A DNA stretch of 64,000 bases from Dipetalonema caudispina (taxonomy: Eukaryota > Nematoda > Chromadorea > Rhabditida > Onchocercidae): contig JABVXV010000011.1 of NCBI GenBank assembly GCA_013365325.1, forward strand, positions 62,001 through 126,000, read 5' to 3'. A program made the position numbers and the translations under genes. The notes beneath the pieces were generated by a model that saw only the letters and a list, made by a program, of their open reading frames with translations, did no database searches and had not been told where the DNA came from. Below are positions 20,815-32,550 of the stretch, one piece after another; position 1 is the first letter of the stretch, and each line of letters starts with the position of its first letter.

Positions 20815-22085
20815 ACTTCGTTACTATCAATAACGAGTTTATGTTTTATTGGCTTTATTTGGTTTGTTTACTTTAGCAGATATATCTTTTGAGCTATCCT
20901 TCGAAGAAAAAATTGAAGGACGAGCAAAATTGTATTTGAGAAATATAAAAACAGTGGCACTACTCGTTTTTTTTATCCTTTACTTACGAATTCGAAGTTG
21001 TCGTTTCTATAACCAAGTGAAATTGAATTATAATTAGACAGAACTTTAATGGATTTTATTTGCATTATTTTCAAATTTGTTATAATTCTCCATTATTTTA
21101 TTCCTAACTACATCATGCAAGTGTTTTACGCTGAGAATTGATTTGAAATTTTAACCAAACTTTGTTTTGGTCAAGAAAAACATGAGCCAGTAATGCTGTC
21201 ATTCTTAATCAAAGTGAAAGTCAAAATTGAAAAAAGAAAATGAAAAACTGCTCACAAGCAAGGATTTAGTGTAATTATCGATATGGTTTTGTGGAGATAC
21301 TCAGAATAACTAAATTATGCCTGCCAAAATACTGCTCATTAGGTAAGTTGACCAATATCCAATAAATCTCCAGTTGTATCTGCCCTTGCCTTATGTTTTC
21401 TGTATGTTGAAAACTATAATTATCTACTAGATAGTACTTACTTGGTTCGCTAAAATTTCTTTTGAGTTGCTAATTTAAATTTCCGTTGAAGTTTTTGTGC
21501 AGTGCAATTGATTATGAACTGTATAAGTGTTACCTGTGAAATATTAAGGATAAATCAGACAGACCACTGATGTGATATGTTTTTCATTTGTTTTTCATTG
21601 GATTACAACAAATCTTTTTTCTTGCTAAAAACTCTGTTATATAATTTTCACTGCTTATTAAAATATTTCAAAACTTATTCTGCTATCTTGTAGAGCATTT
21701 ACATTAAATGTACATCTCGAATGCTGCTGGTATGAAAAAAAAGAGATCCTACTGCTCCATCCTTAAGATATACTACAACTTCTTGTTATAATATCACAAT
21801 TGTAAACGTGCTAGAAAGCGGATACGAACGATCATATTGTTAAATTTACCGAAAGATAGATGAGAAACACCTTTATGTGATTATAGTTAAGTGAAAACTG
21901 ATTCAGTTATTCAAAACTATTTTACCTTAAACAGTGGAGAGATAAGCTTTGCGAAATAATTCCAAATACCTGAAAAGGAATACCTAATAATGAACAGGAA
22001 TGATGGAAAATTTGGTCTAATTCTATCACTCTAGCACTATTAAATTATATTGGTAAATTGTAAAAAAGTTTGAATAATTAGAAAG
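20815..22085. other. Intergenic region after lipocalin gene 1
   Basis: The 3' flank of lipocalin gene 1. An AATAAA occurs near 21360. The open frame at 20849-21037 immediately follows the stop and has no splice or family support. Nothing else seen. Confidence 0.4.
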
Positions 22086-22485
22086 ATGATCTTCATGTCG
22101 AACAACTTTAATTCCACAATAAGGATAAAATTCAAATTTGAGAACGACTCTCTCTGTAATAAACAAATCTTCGCAAGTTCTTTTCGAAAGCTTCTCTGAA
22201 ATCCTTCCTAATGTTTAGTAATCGCTTATTCGTAGAAAATGATAATTACTGACTCAACTCAATTACTTTATAGGTAAAATAGTGAAATGCTTGCTTACTA
22301 CACATGTCACTGACATACAAAAACAACTTCCTCCTATATTGAAAAATATATTGATTTACATTCTCAAACATTTTACTAATGAAACATGCGAAATTGATGA
22401 TATAGGCCAATGTGACCTGCGTGAAATAATATCTTTAGTGCATACAGAAAAAAAAGATTTCCCGCAAATGCAAAATATACCTTAA
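22086..22485 (+). CDS. Unrecognised small protein, two exons (candidate)
   Basis: I do not recognise this gene. Exon 1 (22086-22176) starts at ATG with reading MIFMSNNFNSTIR. The donor GTTCTT at 22177 and acceptor CTTTATAG at 22273 join in phase to exon 2 (22274-22485), which contains VKCLLTTHVTDIQKQ, HFTNETCEIDD and GQCDLREI and stops at TAA. The product would be about 100 aa with four cysteines, the last three in exon 2, and is richer in charged residues than random AT-rich frames here. No signal peptide is evident in this start, so a further 5' exon is possible. It lies between lipocalin genes 1 and 2 on the same strand and could instead be a remnant or an alternative exon of a neighbour. 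Confidence 0.35.
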
Positions 22486-22809
22486 ATGAGGGAATTTGAG
22501 TGTGTGTGTCTTTTAAAGGTGAAAAGTTGGAATATAATGGTTGTATCAGAATAACTGAGTATGTTATACACATTTTGTTTGTGGGTGGTATCCATAAAAA
22601 AAATCAGTGGTTCTTGTAAAAAGGAATGACGGAGGGAATATTAACCTAGATTTAACATCACAAATTTCAAGGTCTAATCGGATCAGTGAACAGATGAATG
22701 AAATTTAATTCGTAGGTCAACAACCTTACCCCAATGAACAGCCCCACACTACATAATATTATTGCTCAATTCACCGTACAGCAACCCGCAATTGACTTCC
22801 TTCGATACA
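22486..22809. other. Short intergenic region before lipocalin gene 2
   Basis: AT-rich sequence with a short TG run near 22500; no gene seen. Presumed promoter or 5' flank of the next lipocalin gene. Confidence 0.35.
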
Positions 22810-25800
22810 ATGATATCACTATTGTTGTTACCTATTCTTATTGTAAGCTATGTGGAAACTATTGGTGAAAATCCGGTAAGCTAATTTATAGCTTTTCAAA
22901 ATTGTATGAGCTATAAAATTTTGAAATAATTTCTGAATTACACATTTTTTGAAATGACTATTTGACCACCTATCTATCCATCATGTTAGATAATTATCAT
23001 TCATAAATTATCACCACCAACATAATTAAAAATTTTCAAGCTCAGGATATGTAGCGATTCATTGATATTAATTAATAAAATGATACAGACTACTGTTCGT
23101 AAAAAATTTACTTCTTTATACTTCATAGCATCATTATCACAAATTTCTTTTTAAATGCCATCATTTTATTATTGCACTTATTATACTCAATCTACCGCTT
23201 TACGTTGTAGTAACAATCTGATAGGATCATTATAACAGTTATAAAAACAAACTTGATTAGAATACAAGAAATGAAAGGCTTTCAACATTCCTGTAGAGGC
23301 AAGTTTCGAATATTCCGAAGTGTCGTTAACTTCTTCGTTTAGTCAATCTCAAAATAAATTAATAGTTTTTAGATGGATATTAACGCCTTAGCTGGTATCA
23401 TTGGTGGTATAAGCAATATGATGCAAAATAATGTTGAAACAATTGACGTACCATCTTCACAAATAATGGGTCGTTGGTATCAGGTTATCATTGTTATATC
23501 TGTATAACATTTTTATATGCTTCTCTTTGATGTCGCGCTTTTGCAAACTTTTACGATATTTATACTGGTACTAGCCGTTGTATACGTAATTATTTGTTAA
23601 CCTTTTTTTTTCAAAATTAGCAATATTTTTCTTGAGTAATAGTTTTAAGCCAAATAACAAAGCTTACAACTGACGTGAAATGGTATGTGAGAGCAGAAAT
23701 TTTTGCGAACATGTTATGATGTTGTTCTAATTATTTGTTAAATGTTTTGTTATGTTGATAATCGCTCCGACAGATTAGTGATAAAAATTTGAATTCATAA
23801 TCGTTTAAATTTTCATGTGGAATGTAAAAATTATTTTCCCTTGATGTCTTGTTTACAGTAATATATATCTTATAGGTGTACAAAGCAGCAATAAATTTTG
23901 ATGTATACAGGACAGACATGTTTTGCCCAGTTGCATATTGTAAGTCTTATCGATTTGTTCATTTAATGGCGATATGATAACGAACATTTCTACAACATTT
24001 TACTATCCAGCAGTTCGATCTTTGTCATAGATTATCAGTGAAACCTTTTTAATGAATACTCTTCTGCTCTATGTCTTGAATCAATTTTCCAGTTATTACT
24101 CATGTAGCAATGTATCAATCTATACTATTTGTCATTTAAGTGATTAAGAGCAATTCAGTCATATTTAAATTTACAGTTAAGCCGAATTCGGTAATGGGTG
24201 AGGACGGGTTTTCGATCGAAGAAGCTTATCGAGTGATAACAAAAAATGGTCCGATTGAAACTTACAAAAGAGATCTGAATAAAGTTGGTGCCGGACAGTA
24301 CTGGATGTATACTGAAGAATATTTTTATCCTCGACAATGTGAGTAATACTTGCAATTAAAGTTTAAATTTAAAAAAAAAAAAGAAATTTTAAACATTACT
24401 ACGCAATCATACACAGATATTTCATTACTAAAATAACGATACTAAAACTTATTGAGAATTTTAGTTAATATAATCAATGTTGGCCCAAATTATACAAATA
24501 CAACAGACGGAAAGGAAAAGGAAAAACTATATCAATATATGGTTGTAACTGATGCAAACAGGCTATCATTAGGTGTTTATGCTCGCCATCCAATGATATT
24601 TTATCAAGTAATTTGATTACTCATTTATTTTTATTTTATCATTTTGTGTAAATTGAATCTTCAAACTTGCATGATGCTATCCTGTAATCCCTAATTATAT
24701 TTCCAGAAATACAATGAAGAAGTTGTGAAATTTCTTGAGCATGCTGGATTCGGTGGAAAAGTTTTTTGGAATTCCCCGAGACCTATTTACCAGGGTGCCG
24801 ATTGTGAATGGCCATCCGAAAAAGAAGTGTTTGCTCGACGGTATGTCTCAACAGCTATTAAATGATTCATTTTCAAAGAATAACTTTTTAAGAATCTCTA
24901 TTTACTGCTCTGAAAATCTCAATTCATTCAAGTTCAACCCGGAATTTTATTGCTTTTGCAAATTTTAACCAGAAAGTTAACAGAAAACAGTTTACATCTT
25001 TCCTTGTATTTAAAGCCCCATCTTGTGAAATAATTTCTTGAGTCACTAACAGCAAACCCAATAAACTTTCGGCTTTTCTCGTTCTTCGAGTTCACAATAT
25101 TACTTAGTTTCTGACTTGATGGCACGTTTCTTTCTATATGAAGGATTCGTGGAAGAAAAAAACGACAGGAAAGGAGCAATTGAGAGAGAGAAAAAATGAA
25201 TAACCATGTAGTTAATATTCACTTCTTTCCGCTTCTCAATTGTTCCATCTAATCTTTGGCGCAGCATAGATTTTTGTTACCGATGCAAATTTGAAGTCGA
25301 AAATTATTTTCGATGTAGAGGTCAGTAAGAAATGGAAGATGATGACCTTTTTTTCTAATAGCTTGGCAATATAATTTCACTGTAAGAATTCTTAAGCATT
25401 CCTGATAAAAAAGAAGGCATTAATTTAATCTTGATGATGGATTTCTATATTTGATGCAATGTTTAGTTTAGTGAAATTGGAGAAAGTATGCCCTTAAGAA
25501 TAGTAACATTTTCGTGGCATTAATTTAAGATTTAAAACAATCAATTCTGGTTTAAAATAAATTTCATTTCTTCAAGTTATTTTTTACACTTTTAAGAAAT
25601 CTATGCAAATAATTTCATCCATAAAATAACTTCCAATTTATGGAATTGCGGAAAATTTTGAAAAATGAGTAGCACTGTTTCAACTTTTACTTGGTAAATT
25701 TGTGTCCACAAATAAGTGGACAATTTTTTCGAAAATTAGATTGAACGACCAATTGCTTTACAGAGTCTTGAAAAATCAGGAAACAGCGAAAAACACCGGA

Positions 25801-25923
25801 TTGGAAACAGCGACCAAATCCGGATTATTTGGTTCCTCACTTGCAACAGATGGCCGCAGTCCAATAAGAGAAATACTTCAGAATCCGCAACTGGCACTAC
25901 AGAAACTAGTGCAAGGGCACTGA
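22810..25923 (+). CDS. Lipocalin-related secreted protein, LPR-like (gene 2)
   Basis: Shortest member of the cluster, about 279 aa. Exons: 22810-22875, 23373-23483, 23876-23939, 24177-24338, 24465-24607, 24707-24840, 25764-25923. Signal peptide MISLLLLPILIVS; almost no N-terminal extension; lipocalin GxW at IMGRWYQ; then TDMFCPVAY, a strand-rich middle, YARHPMIFYQ, and a Cys in GADCEWPS. The reading frame of exon 6 runs on to a TGA at 24863, which would give about 234 aa. However, a consensus donor (CGACG|GTATGT at 24841) joins in phase to an exon at 25764 (acceptor CTTTACAG) that reads VLKNQETAKN and ends QLALQKLVQGH. I favour the spliced form; both ends may be used. Same strand and similar exon order as its three neighbours. 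Confidence 0.78.
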
Positions 25924-25936
25924 CCCTATTAATGTT

Positions 25937-26055
25937 GACACACACACACACACACATACAAATACACATACATACCCACACATCCACATACCCGTACCCA
26001 CACAGACACAGACACACACACACACACACATACACATACATACACTTATACGTAT
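25937..26055. repeat. (AC)n-type compound microsatellite
   Basis: Interrupted CA/CACACATA repeats over about 120 bases, starting 14 bases after the stop codon of lipocalin gene 2, so probably within its 3' UTR. Confidence 0.9.
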
Positions 26056-26188
26056 ACATTGCTATCAAGCGAGTACTGTTGCCCCGTTCACCTCTGACAT
26101 ATTTCGGCCTTCGCCATATCTTCTAGCTGTTTAGTATATTTCCATTTAGATCGGCCCACATACTGTTGGTCTTTTTGTGTGTGGGTGT

Positions 26189-26213
26189 GTCCGTCCGTCC
26201 GTCCGTCCGTCCG
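26189..26213. repeat. (TCCG)n tetranucleotide repeat
   Basis: Six tandem TCCG units followed by degenerate TTCG/TCTG units. Confidence 0.9.
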
Positions 26214-26928
26214 TTCGTCTGTTTGTCTGTCTTCTGTGTTTCTCTGTCATATGGATTACGACTGAACTTATGATGGCTATGTATTATCCGTGTTCGATAA
26301 ACGTGTCACCGAAGGGCAATGGCCTAATGCGCTAGTTTGAAGTGATACACAAATATGCGGCAATTGCAGCTACCGTCCACCGTTTCCTTCTTTCCATTTA
26401 TTTTCCGATTGGGGGTCACTTGCTGGGTCTCTCCCTCCTTCCGGCATTTCCTTCGATATCTTCATCGATTTTATTTGCTCTCTCGCTCATTTACCACTTT
26501 TAGATCAAGAAATTTAAAAAAAAAATTTACGAAGCTTTAGTTCTCATTAATATCTTACACTATCTTTCTTAATCTCAAATATATCGTCATGATGACCTGT
26601 AATTCAGTGCGGAGTCCAATATAGACACAATTGCATATTAACATCCCAAAAAAGTTCAAGATTCGAACTTTTGCTTTAATCTACCAACTGGTTAGGCTAC
26701 TTATGATTATCTTATTATATCCATTTTTGCAAGTTTAACAAATGGTATAATATTGTTGATATTTTGAACTAGTCTATTTGATCACATAGAAGCAGCCGTT
26801 TGTGTTTAACTTCGAATTATTATGAACGACACTTATATCGATTTACAAAATTAAACAAGCAGTTTAGGTTGATGGGACAGGCGATAGACCTTTACAGTTG
26901 ATGTAGAGAAAGCATCATCAGTAAATAT

Positions 26929-29900
26929 ATGAGAAGAAACATGGATGTGACACATTTCTTGTTAATTTTGACGATCCATGTGATGCCACTAACTGCTGCC
27001 CAGCTTGATGTATTTGCGCTACCGCAAGCTCCGCGTTATGCGGCGAAACCAACTGTACCACCCGAATATAAGAAATATTTCGAACTAGAAGATCACGCAC
27101 GTGGCCTTGTCGAAAGTGTTATTGGTCCAAGACCAGGTGGCTTCTTCCCACCAAAAAGTTACGAAATTGGTCGTCCTGTACGAGATAGCTCAGAGAATAA
27201 TAATGCCGCATTGAATGAAGTTGAACGTTCCCTGGAGCAATTTCTCAGTGCACCATCAGGATTCTCTCAACAATTACCACCTGGTTTCAACCAAGGTTTC
27301 TCGGTTGCTAACAGTGGTAGCCCTATTGCATCATTTTCAAATGTTCGCAAACACCCAGTATGTGAAAATTCCATTTGTCCTGCCCATACTTTGGCTTAAT
27401 TTATACTTATTTTTCATCTGCTTCACATAAATTTCAAAAAACTTCAGCAGTACCATGTGTTGGCTTTTGCAGAATTTAGTGATCTTAGATTTCTGATTTT
27501 TCCACATTATGTTCAAATGAAGTTAACTACTGCAATCGCAGGGAATGCAAGCGAGAGGGACAACAGATGAAGAAATTGAAGGATCAGGTGATAATGTGCA
27601 TTCATCAATACGTGGTATACCCAACGTTTTTCCTGATTTAGCCAGGCCACCGGTTGAACTAATACGTCCTCATTTGCGACAGATAGCTACAGAACAGGTA
27701 CCGAGTTTCACTTGTACCTGTGTCAATACTATTACCGAGTTTCACTTGTACCTGTGTCAATATTATTGCTTTTTTTCTTTCTTTTTTTTTTCTTTTTTTT
27801 TTTTTGTTCTACAACCAAAATTATTGGAAAGAAAAGCAAAAAAAATGAGAATGAGCCAGATCCTGATGCATAAATAAGGAATTAAATTTGAAAAGAAAAA
27901 AGATTGAATCGTTGAATTTGAAGTCACATGACTCAATAAATCATGACTGCATCAGATGCCAGCAATACCAAAGATTGAATCAGAACCTGAGGTTCCTGAT
28001 GGAGGTTTTGGACCTAACGAAAATGAAATCCGTCGTGCTTCACTCTCAACCAAAGGAAGTAATGATGAAGGCATCGAAAACGAAGAAGTTTGTATAGAAA
28101 ATTGTCATTTGTTCTAGTCCTGTGGGAATTTTTTGCAAAATCTAGGCTTACTGAATGACATAAAAACCGTTGAAAGTTAATGAACTTATTTTTATTACTG
28201 GGAAGTTTTCAACTTATAAGTTTTATTGAAGTACGGTGCACTAACGGACGACTCTTCATCACCGGGTGGCCTAATTGGTACAATAATCAATTTAATTGGT
28301 TTGAACAGCAAAAAAAGCAAGTTCGAACCTGACACACGGAGTTTAACGAAAGCGGTTGGTAATTTGATTGGGGGTGAGAACAGCCCAATTCCAGCTAAAA
28401 ACATGATCGCCGATGTTCTCTACAAAGCACTTACTAGTGGATCTATTCAGGTGACTGCTTTCATACTACATTACTTCCATTATCTAGGGCTCAGTGGTAC
28501 TTGCTTTAAAAATTCATTTCTCAGAAACTTTACTTAAAATTGTTGGTAATTTAATAGATCTTCAGTTGGATAAATTCGGCATCATAAATACTTTTATGTT
28601 GGTCTTACGGAAAACATATTTTAAATTTTGTAGTCAACGACTGCACAAAAAGGAATCAGGAATCTCAGATCGCCTCAACTTTTGAAATATAGTAGTATGG
28701 CAGCGTTTATTTTCTAAACCCAGCTGATTGAAACTGTTTTCCATCAATTTTTTAAAATAATGTATCCGTGGATATGCTTCATGCATGAAAAGTTGCAGAC
28801 GAATGGAAGCAATGAAAATCCCGGGATCAAGTCGACATCATTGACGCTTACCCCTGCACAACAAGCTGTAATCGGTGAAAATTTGGAAATGATTCAAAAC
28901 CTAATAACTCAACCATCGTCTCCGCTCTGTAATCCAAAACCAGTTCCCATTGAAGAATTTAATGTTGATGCATTCATGGGTCAATGGTATCAGGTTAGTT
29001 AGAGCTAAAGTTATGCGAATGGGGTTGATGAAAATTCTGGCAGAGAGTCGGCATCTCTAACTTTAGTATAGATCATAGCTGTTTTGAGAGAGTGTTTCAG
29101 GTGAAAAGTGAAACTAATCCTTGCTTCAAAGTCAGCAGATTTTTTAAGATTCAAATATTTTAAGCTGAAAGCTGAAACTTTGAAAAGATTTTTGACGCCT
29201 TCAGGTCATGTATAGTCCACCATTGGCAACAGGACCATGTAGTATGGTTGCTTATAAGAAGTTAGCAGATGTAAATGATGGCGGGGTTGGCACGATATTT
29301 GAAGTGTTTGAATACACAACCGATGGGACACCTTATGTTAAGCCACGTATCAGCTCAGGCTATGCTATTGTTAAACAAGCTGGAGAACTAATTTATCGTA
29401 CAACCAGTTATCAGGATGATGTCAACGGTAAGCATTTGTATTTAAAAAGAATTGATTAATCATAAAAATAACCTTTATGAAAATTTACTTAGTTCTACAT
29501 AGCAAATTAAGCAGTTCAATTTCTTCTTATTATATGAAAATTTTAGTTCATATTATTCACGCCGGTCCGTTAAATGAAGCCGGACAATACAGCTTCACAA
29601 TACTTTCAACGAATTGCAATTATCCATTGTATGTATTCGCACGCGATCCTGTTGTCTACAAACAGGTCACCAATATTTTATGTTTAAATTGCTGCAAAAC
29701 GATATCTTTAAAAAAAATATGTTTTTACATAGTATTTCGCAATAGGCAAATAAAGGTGAAGTATGATAGTTTTGGAGAATCAGGATTTGTTAATTTACAA
29801 TGCTTCAAAATTAGAATTGATTTTTCCTTTTTTTTTTTTACAATGAATCAATTAATTGAGTGAACCCAAACGGACAGTAGCAATGTTTCTTGTTTTTTAA

Positions 29901-30231
29901 CGGAAAAAATTTTTTTAATGAAATCATACTGATTTTGAAATAAAAAGATAAATCAAAATTATAAGCTGCAACATTTTAGGTTTTGAACAAGGTCATACTG
30001 TCAAATGTTGCCATCGTTTTATAGATTCATTCGTGTTAAAATATTCGTTATTTTTAGAATTCTGGAACTTTAATCATTTTATCATTATTATAGCGTTATG
30101 AAGCGATTGTGAATCAGATCCTTGAACAGAAAGGGTTAATCAATGGATTTTCTCGCTTGCTGAACATTGTTGCACCCGTGGATAATTCGGTGTGCACATT
30201 TCCACCGAGTCTGTTCAACGTTCATGGATAA
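26929..30231 (+). CDS. Lipocalin-related secreted protein, LPR-like (gene 3)
   Basis: Exons: 26929-27357, 27542-27697, 27956-28087, 28232-28450, 28799-28993, 29205-29427, 29547-29665, 30094-30231; about 536 aa, all phases consistent. Signal peptide (hydrophobic LLILTIHVM, likely cut near TAA-QLD), then a long Pro/Gly-rich and acidic N-terminal region over the first four to five exons. The lipocalin core starts in exon 5 at VDAFMGQWYQ, continues with SPPLATGPCSMVAYKK, IFEVFEYTTDG, ISSGYAIV, LSTNCNYPLYVFARDP and ends NSVCTFPPSLFNVHG. The pattern GxWYQ|V..., FARDP and a Cys about 12 residues from the end is shared with the neighbours. The function of the extension is unknown. An AATAAAG near 31013 is a possible polyadenylation signal. 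Confidence 0.82.
27699..27766. repeat. 34-nt tandem duplication in lipocalin gene 3 intron
   Basis: Copy 1 at 27699-27732 and copy 2 at 27733-27766, both starting TACCGAGTTTCACTTG, differ at one base. Copy 1 overlaps the splice donor; copy 2 lacks the GT. Confidence 0.9.
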
Positions 30232-32550
30232 TGCATCTTCAACATTGTTACCCTAAATGATGTAGCAAGAAACTTGTTACAGAAATTTGTTTTGATAGAT
30301 TATCTAAAAATCTTCGTTTTCTTTTTTTTTTTTTTTCAGTTCTCTTTTTTTCTTTCTTTTTTTTTTCTCTCTTTTTGTTTGATGCTGAAAATTAGCGCAC
30401 CTCAAGAGTAATGGTCAAGAATGTTATTGGTTTTATAGTTACACAATGAAATAATATAAAAGGATTTCAAATTCGATCTCCTTCTAATCAAATTAAACTT
30501 AAAATTCGTGTTGAGCTTTGGATTGATCACATTAATAATCTTTACGACGATTTAATGCCACGACAGGTTTTTTTTTTTTTTTTTGTATTACTGTATTTAC
30601 GGTGACAAATTAGCGTTTCCAAATATTTCTGCCGGGTATTTCTTATCTGTCATCTGTGGTTCTTTCCAAACACCTGGTTTTTTTTTTTTAACTACACCGA
30701 AAAATACGTACAATTAAATAGTATGCAGGCCAATTCAAACTATCTATTCCTGATGTATTTCCGTACCATTTATTTAGCTTGCCATTCCATTCGACATTCG
30801 TAATTAAAATTTATTTTCAAATTGTTGGCATTGTTCCCTTGTTTTACAGCAAAAAATATCTTATTTCTCCAAAGTTTCGAAAATTTCTTCCTGAACATTG
30901 TTGTCAGATTCACCAGGCCGAAAATATGTGCATTAACACTGTACATAGTGCTCCAAATTGAAACTTTCAACATACATCTCCACACCTTATTTGATATTGT
31001 AATGTATTTATTCAATAAAGATGAAAAAAAAAAGTGTAAATTGTGGATTTTAGCGTGTAATTTCGTGTTTTACATTGCGCTGATTGTTAATTTGTCCCCA
31101 ATTAAGAAAAATAAATAATTGTGACAGGTCTTTTGCATATTGCATGCGCTCAAATAATAGTTCATTAAAATAGAAATGTCTAGATAACAGTAGAAGTGAA
31201 AATTATATATTACAAGATTAAAAACTTGATGGGAAACTCAATTCAAACGTCTCACACACTGGTTATCCTTCTATATCAATTAAAAATCTTGATAAACGTT
31301 CTTGAAGTTACCGTTAAAATAACGATTAGTTATTTGTATCATCATGTTAGCTGTCATTCAACTCTTAATGATGAATCTTTGAGTTCTTAAAATGAGATGA
31401 TGAGAAATGATCAGTAAAGTTTTCATTATGTGTGAGTTTGGAAAATTATTTTTCAAATTCAGATGAAATGTCTTCAGCAAATGTAACAATTTAACAAAAC
31501 AGAAATGGTGGAACTGTGTAAAAAAATTACAGCGCATATGCAAAAAAAAATGCCCATCATCCATCGTTCTTGATCTGAAGTTTCTTGAATGAAAAGTCAT
31601 TATTTAATATCTCTTATCTATAGTCACTTGGACAAAAAACGTTCAGTTCCAAGTCAGACTGCTGTTTACCATTTTCATATAATTAACTGTGAGAAAAATC
31701 GCTAAAGGACCACTTAACTGATAATAGATAATCATGAATGTAATTTATTCGACTGGATTTTATCATGCTGATGTTGTGACGATGGTATGTACCGATATCA
31801 AAATGATGAATCACAGAGTCATTCCTCTCATTGAGTTTAAAATTTCCATTTTCACCCATCACTTCAACTGTCAGCAATTTTGTTGATGTCATAATCTTAC
31901 AATTTTCGCAGAAATGCAGAAGTCTCTCATCTAATCCACTTTTTTTCAACTCTTACAGATGTTTTGCACTATTTTTTTCTTTAAATTACACGTTCTACTG
32001 AAGTCCCAAAATAAGTTGAAATTGATCAAATGTCCTATTTCCATTCAACTTGATTCAATGAAGGCAGAAAAAAAAACTTACATTAATTAATCATGAAGCA
32101 GTAAATCTATGAAATGGAGAAGTAACATGTGGGTCATTTGTAATTCAAATTCTACTTATCAAAATATTGAAAAAGGTGTGTCAAACACGTATCGCTCATC
32201 ACCTCACCTGTTATTAGAATCTTCAATTACCCAAAGGGAAATTTTTGAGGTCACAGTGATGAGTGAGAAAAGTGACAATAAATTTGAGCTAAATAAAATG
32301 TTGAAATGGTGACGAATTAGTAAATCCTTGAAAATGAAGAACCGATAGAAAAAAAGAACACTGAACTATGTGGATATTGAGTTCTTAAAATGACAGAAGT
32401 GAGTAGGCAAGAAAAGGAGGTGAAAAAAGGACATAGACCCCAAAATAACCCTCTTTTGGAGGGCGTAATAGTGCGTGTCGGTGTAAGAAGAGGGAGACAC
32501 AGACCGCTGATTATGTACCAGTGACCTAATTCAAAACATTTCAAACATTG
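30232..32550. other. Intergenic region between lipocalin genes 3 and 4
   Basis: AT-rich, with several T runs (30322-30340, 30566-30586, 30679-30690). The small open frames on both strands at 30770-31949 are AT-biased, lack partner exons and resemble nothing known to me. Confidence 0.4.

Larger units (their letters stand above)
25924..26928. other. Repeat-rich intergenic region before lipocalin gene 3
   Basis: Begins with an AC-rich microsatellite (about 25937-26055) and a TCCG tetranucleotide run (about 26189-26213) followed by TG/TC-rich sequence. The rest is AT-rich. Open frames across the repeats are compositional artefacts. Confidence 0.6.

Noticed and set aside
25736..26126. Long frames rich in Tyr/Val/Cys (-) or Thr/His/Ile (+)
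   Set aside because: They are translations of the AC microsatellite and have no coding meaning.
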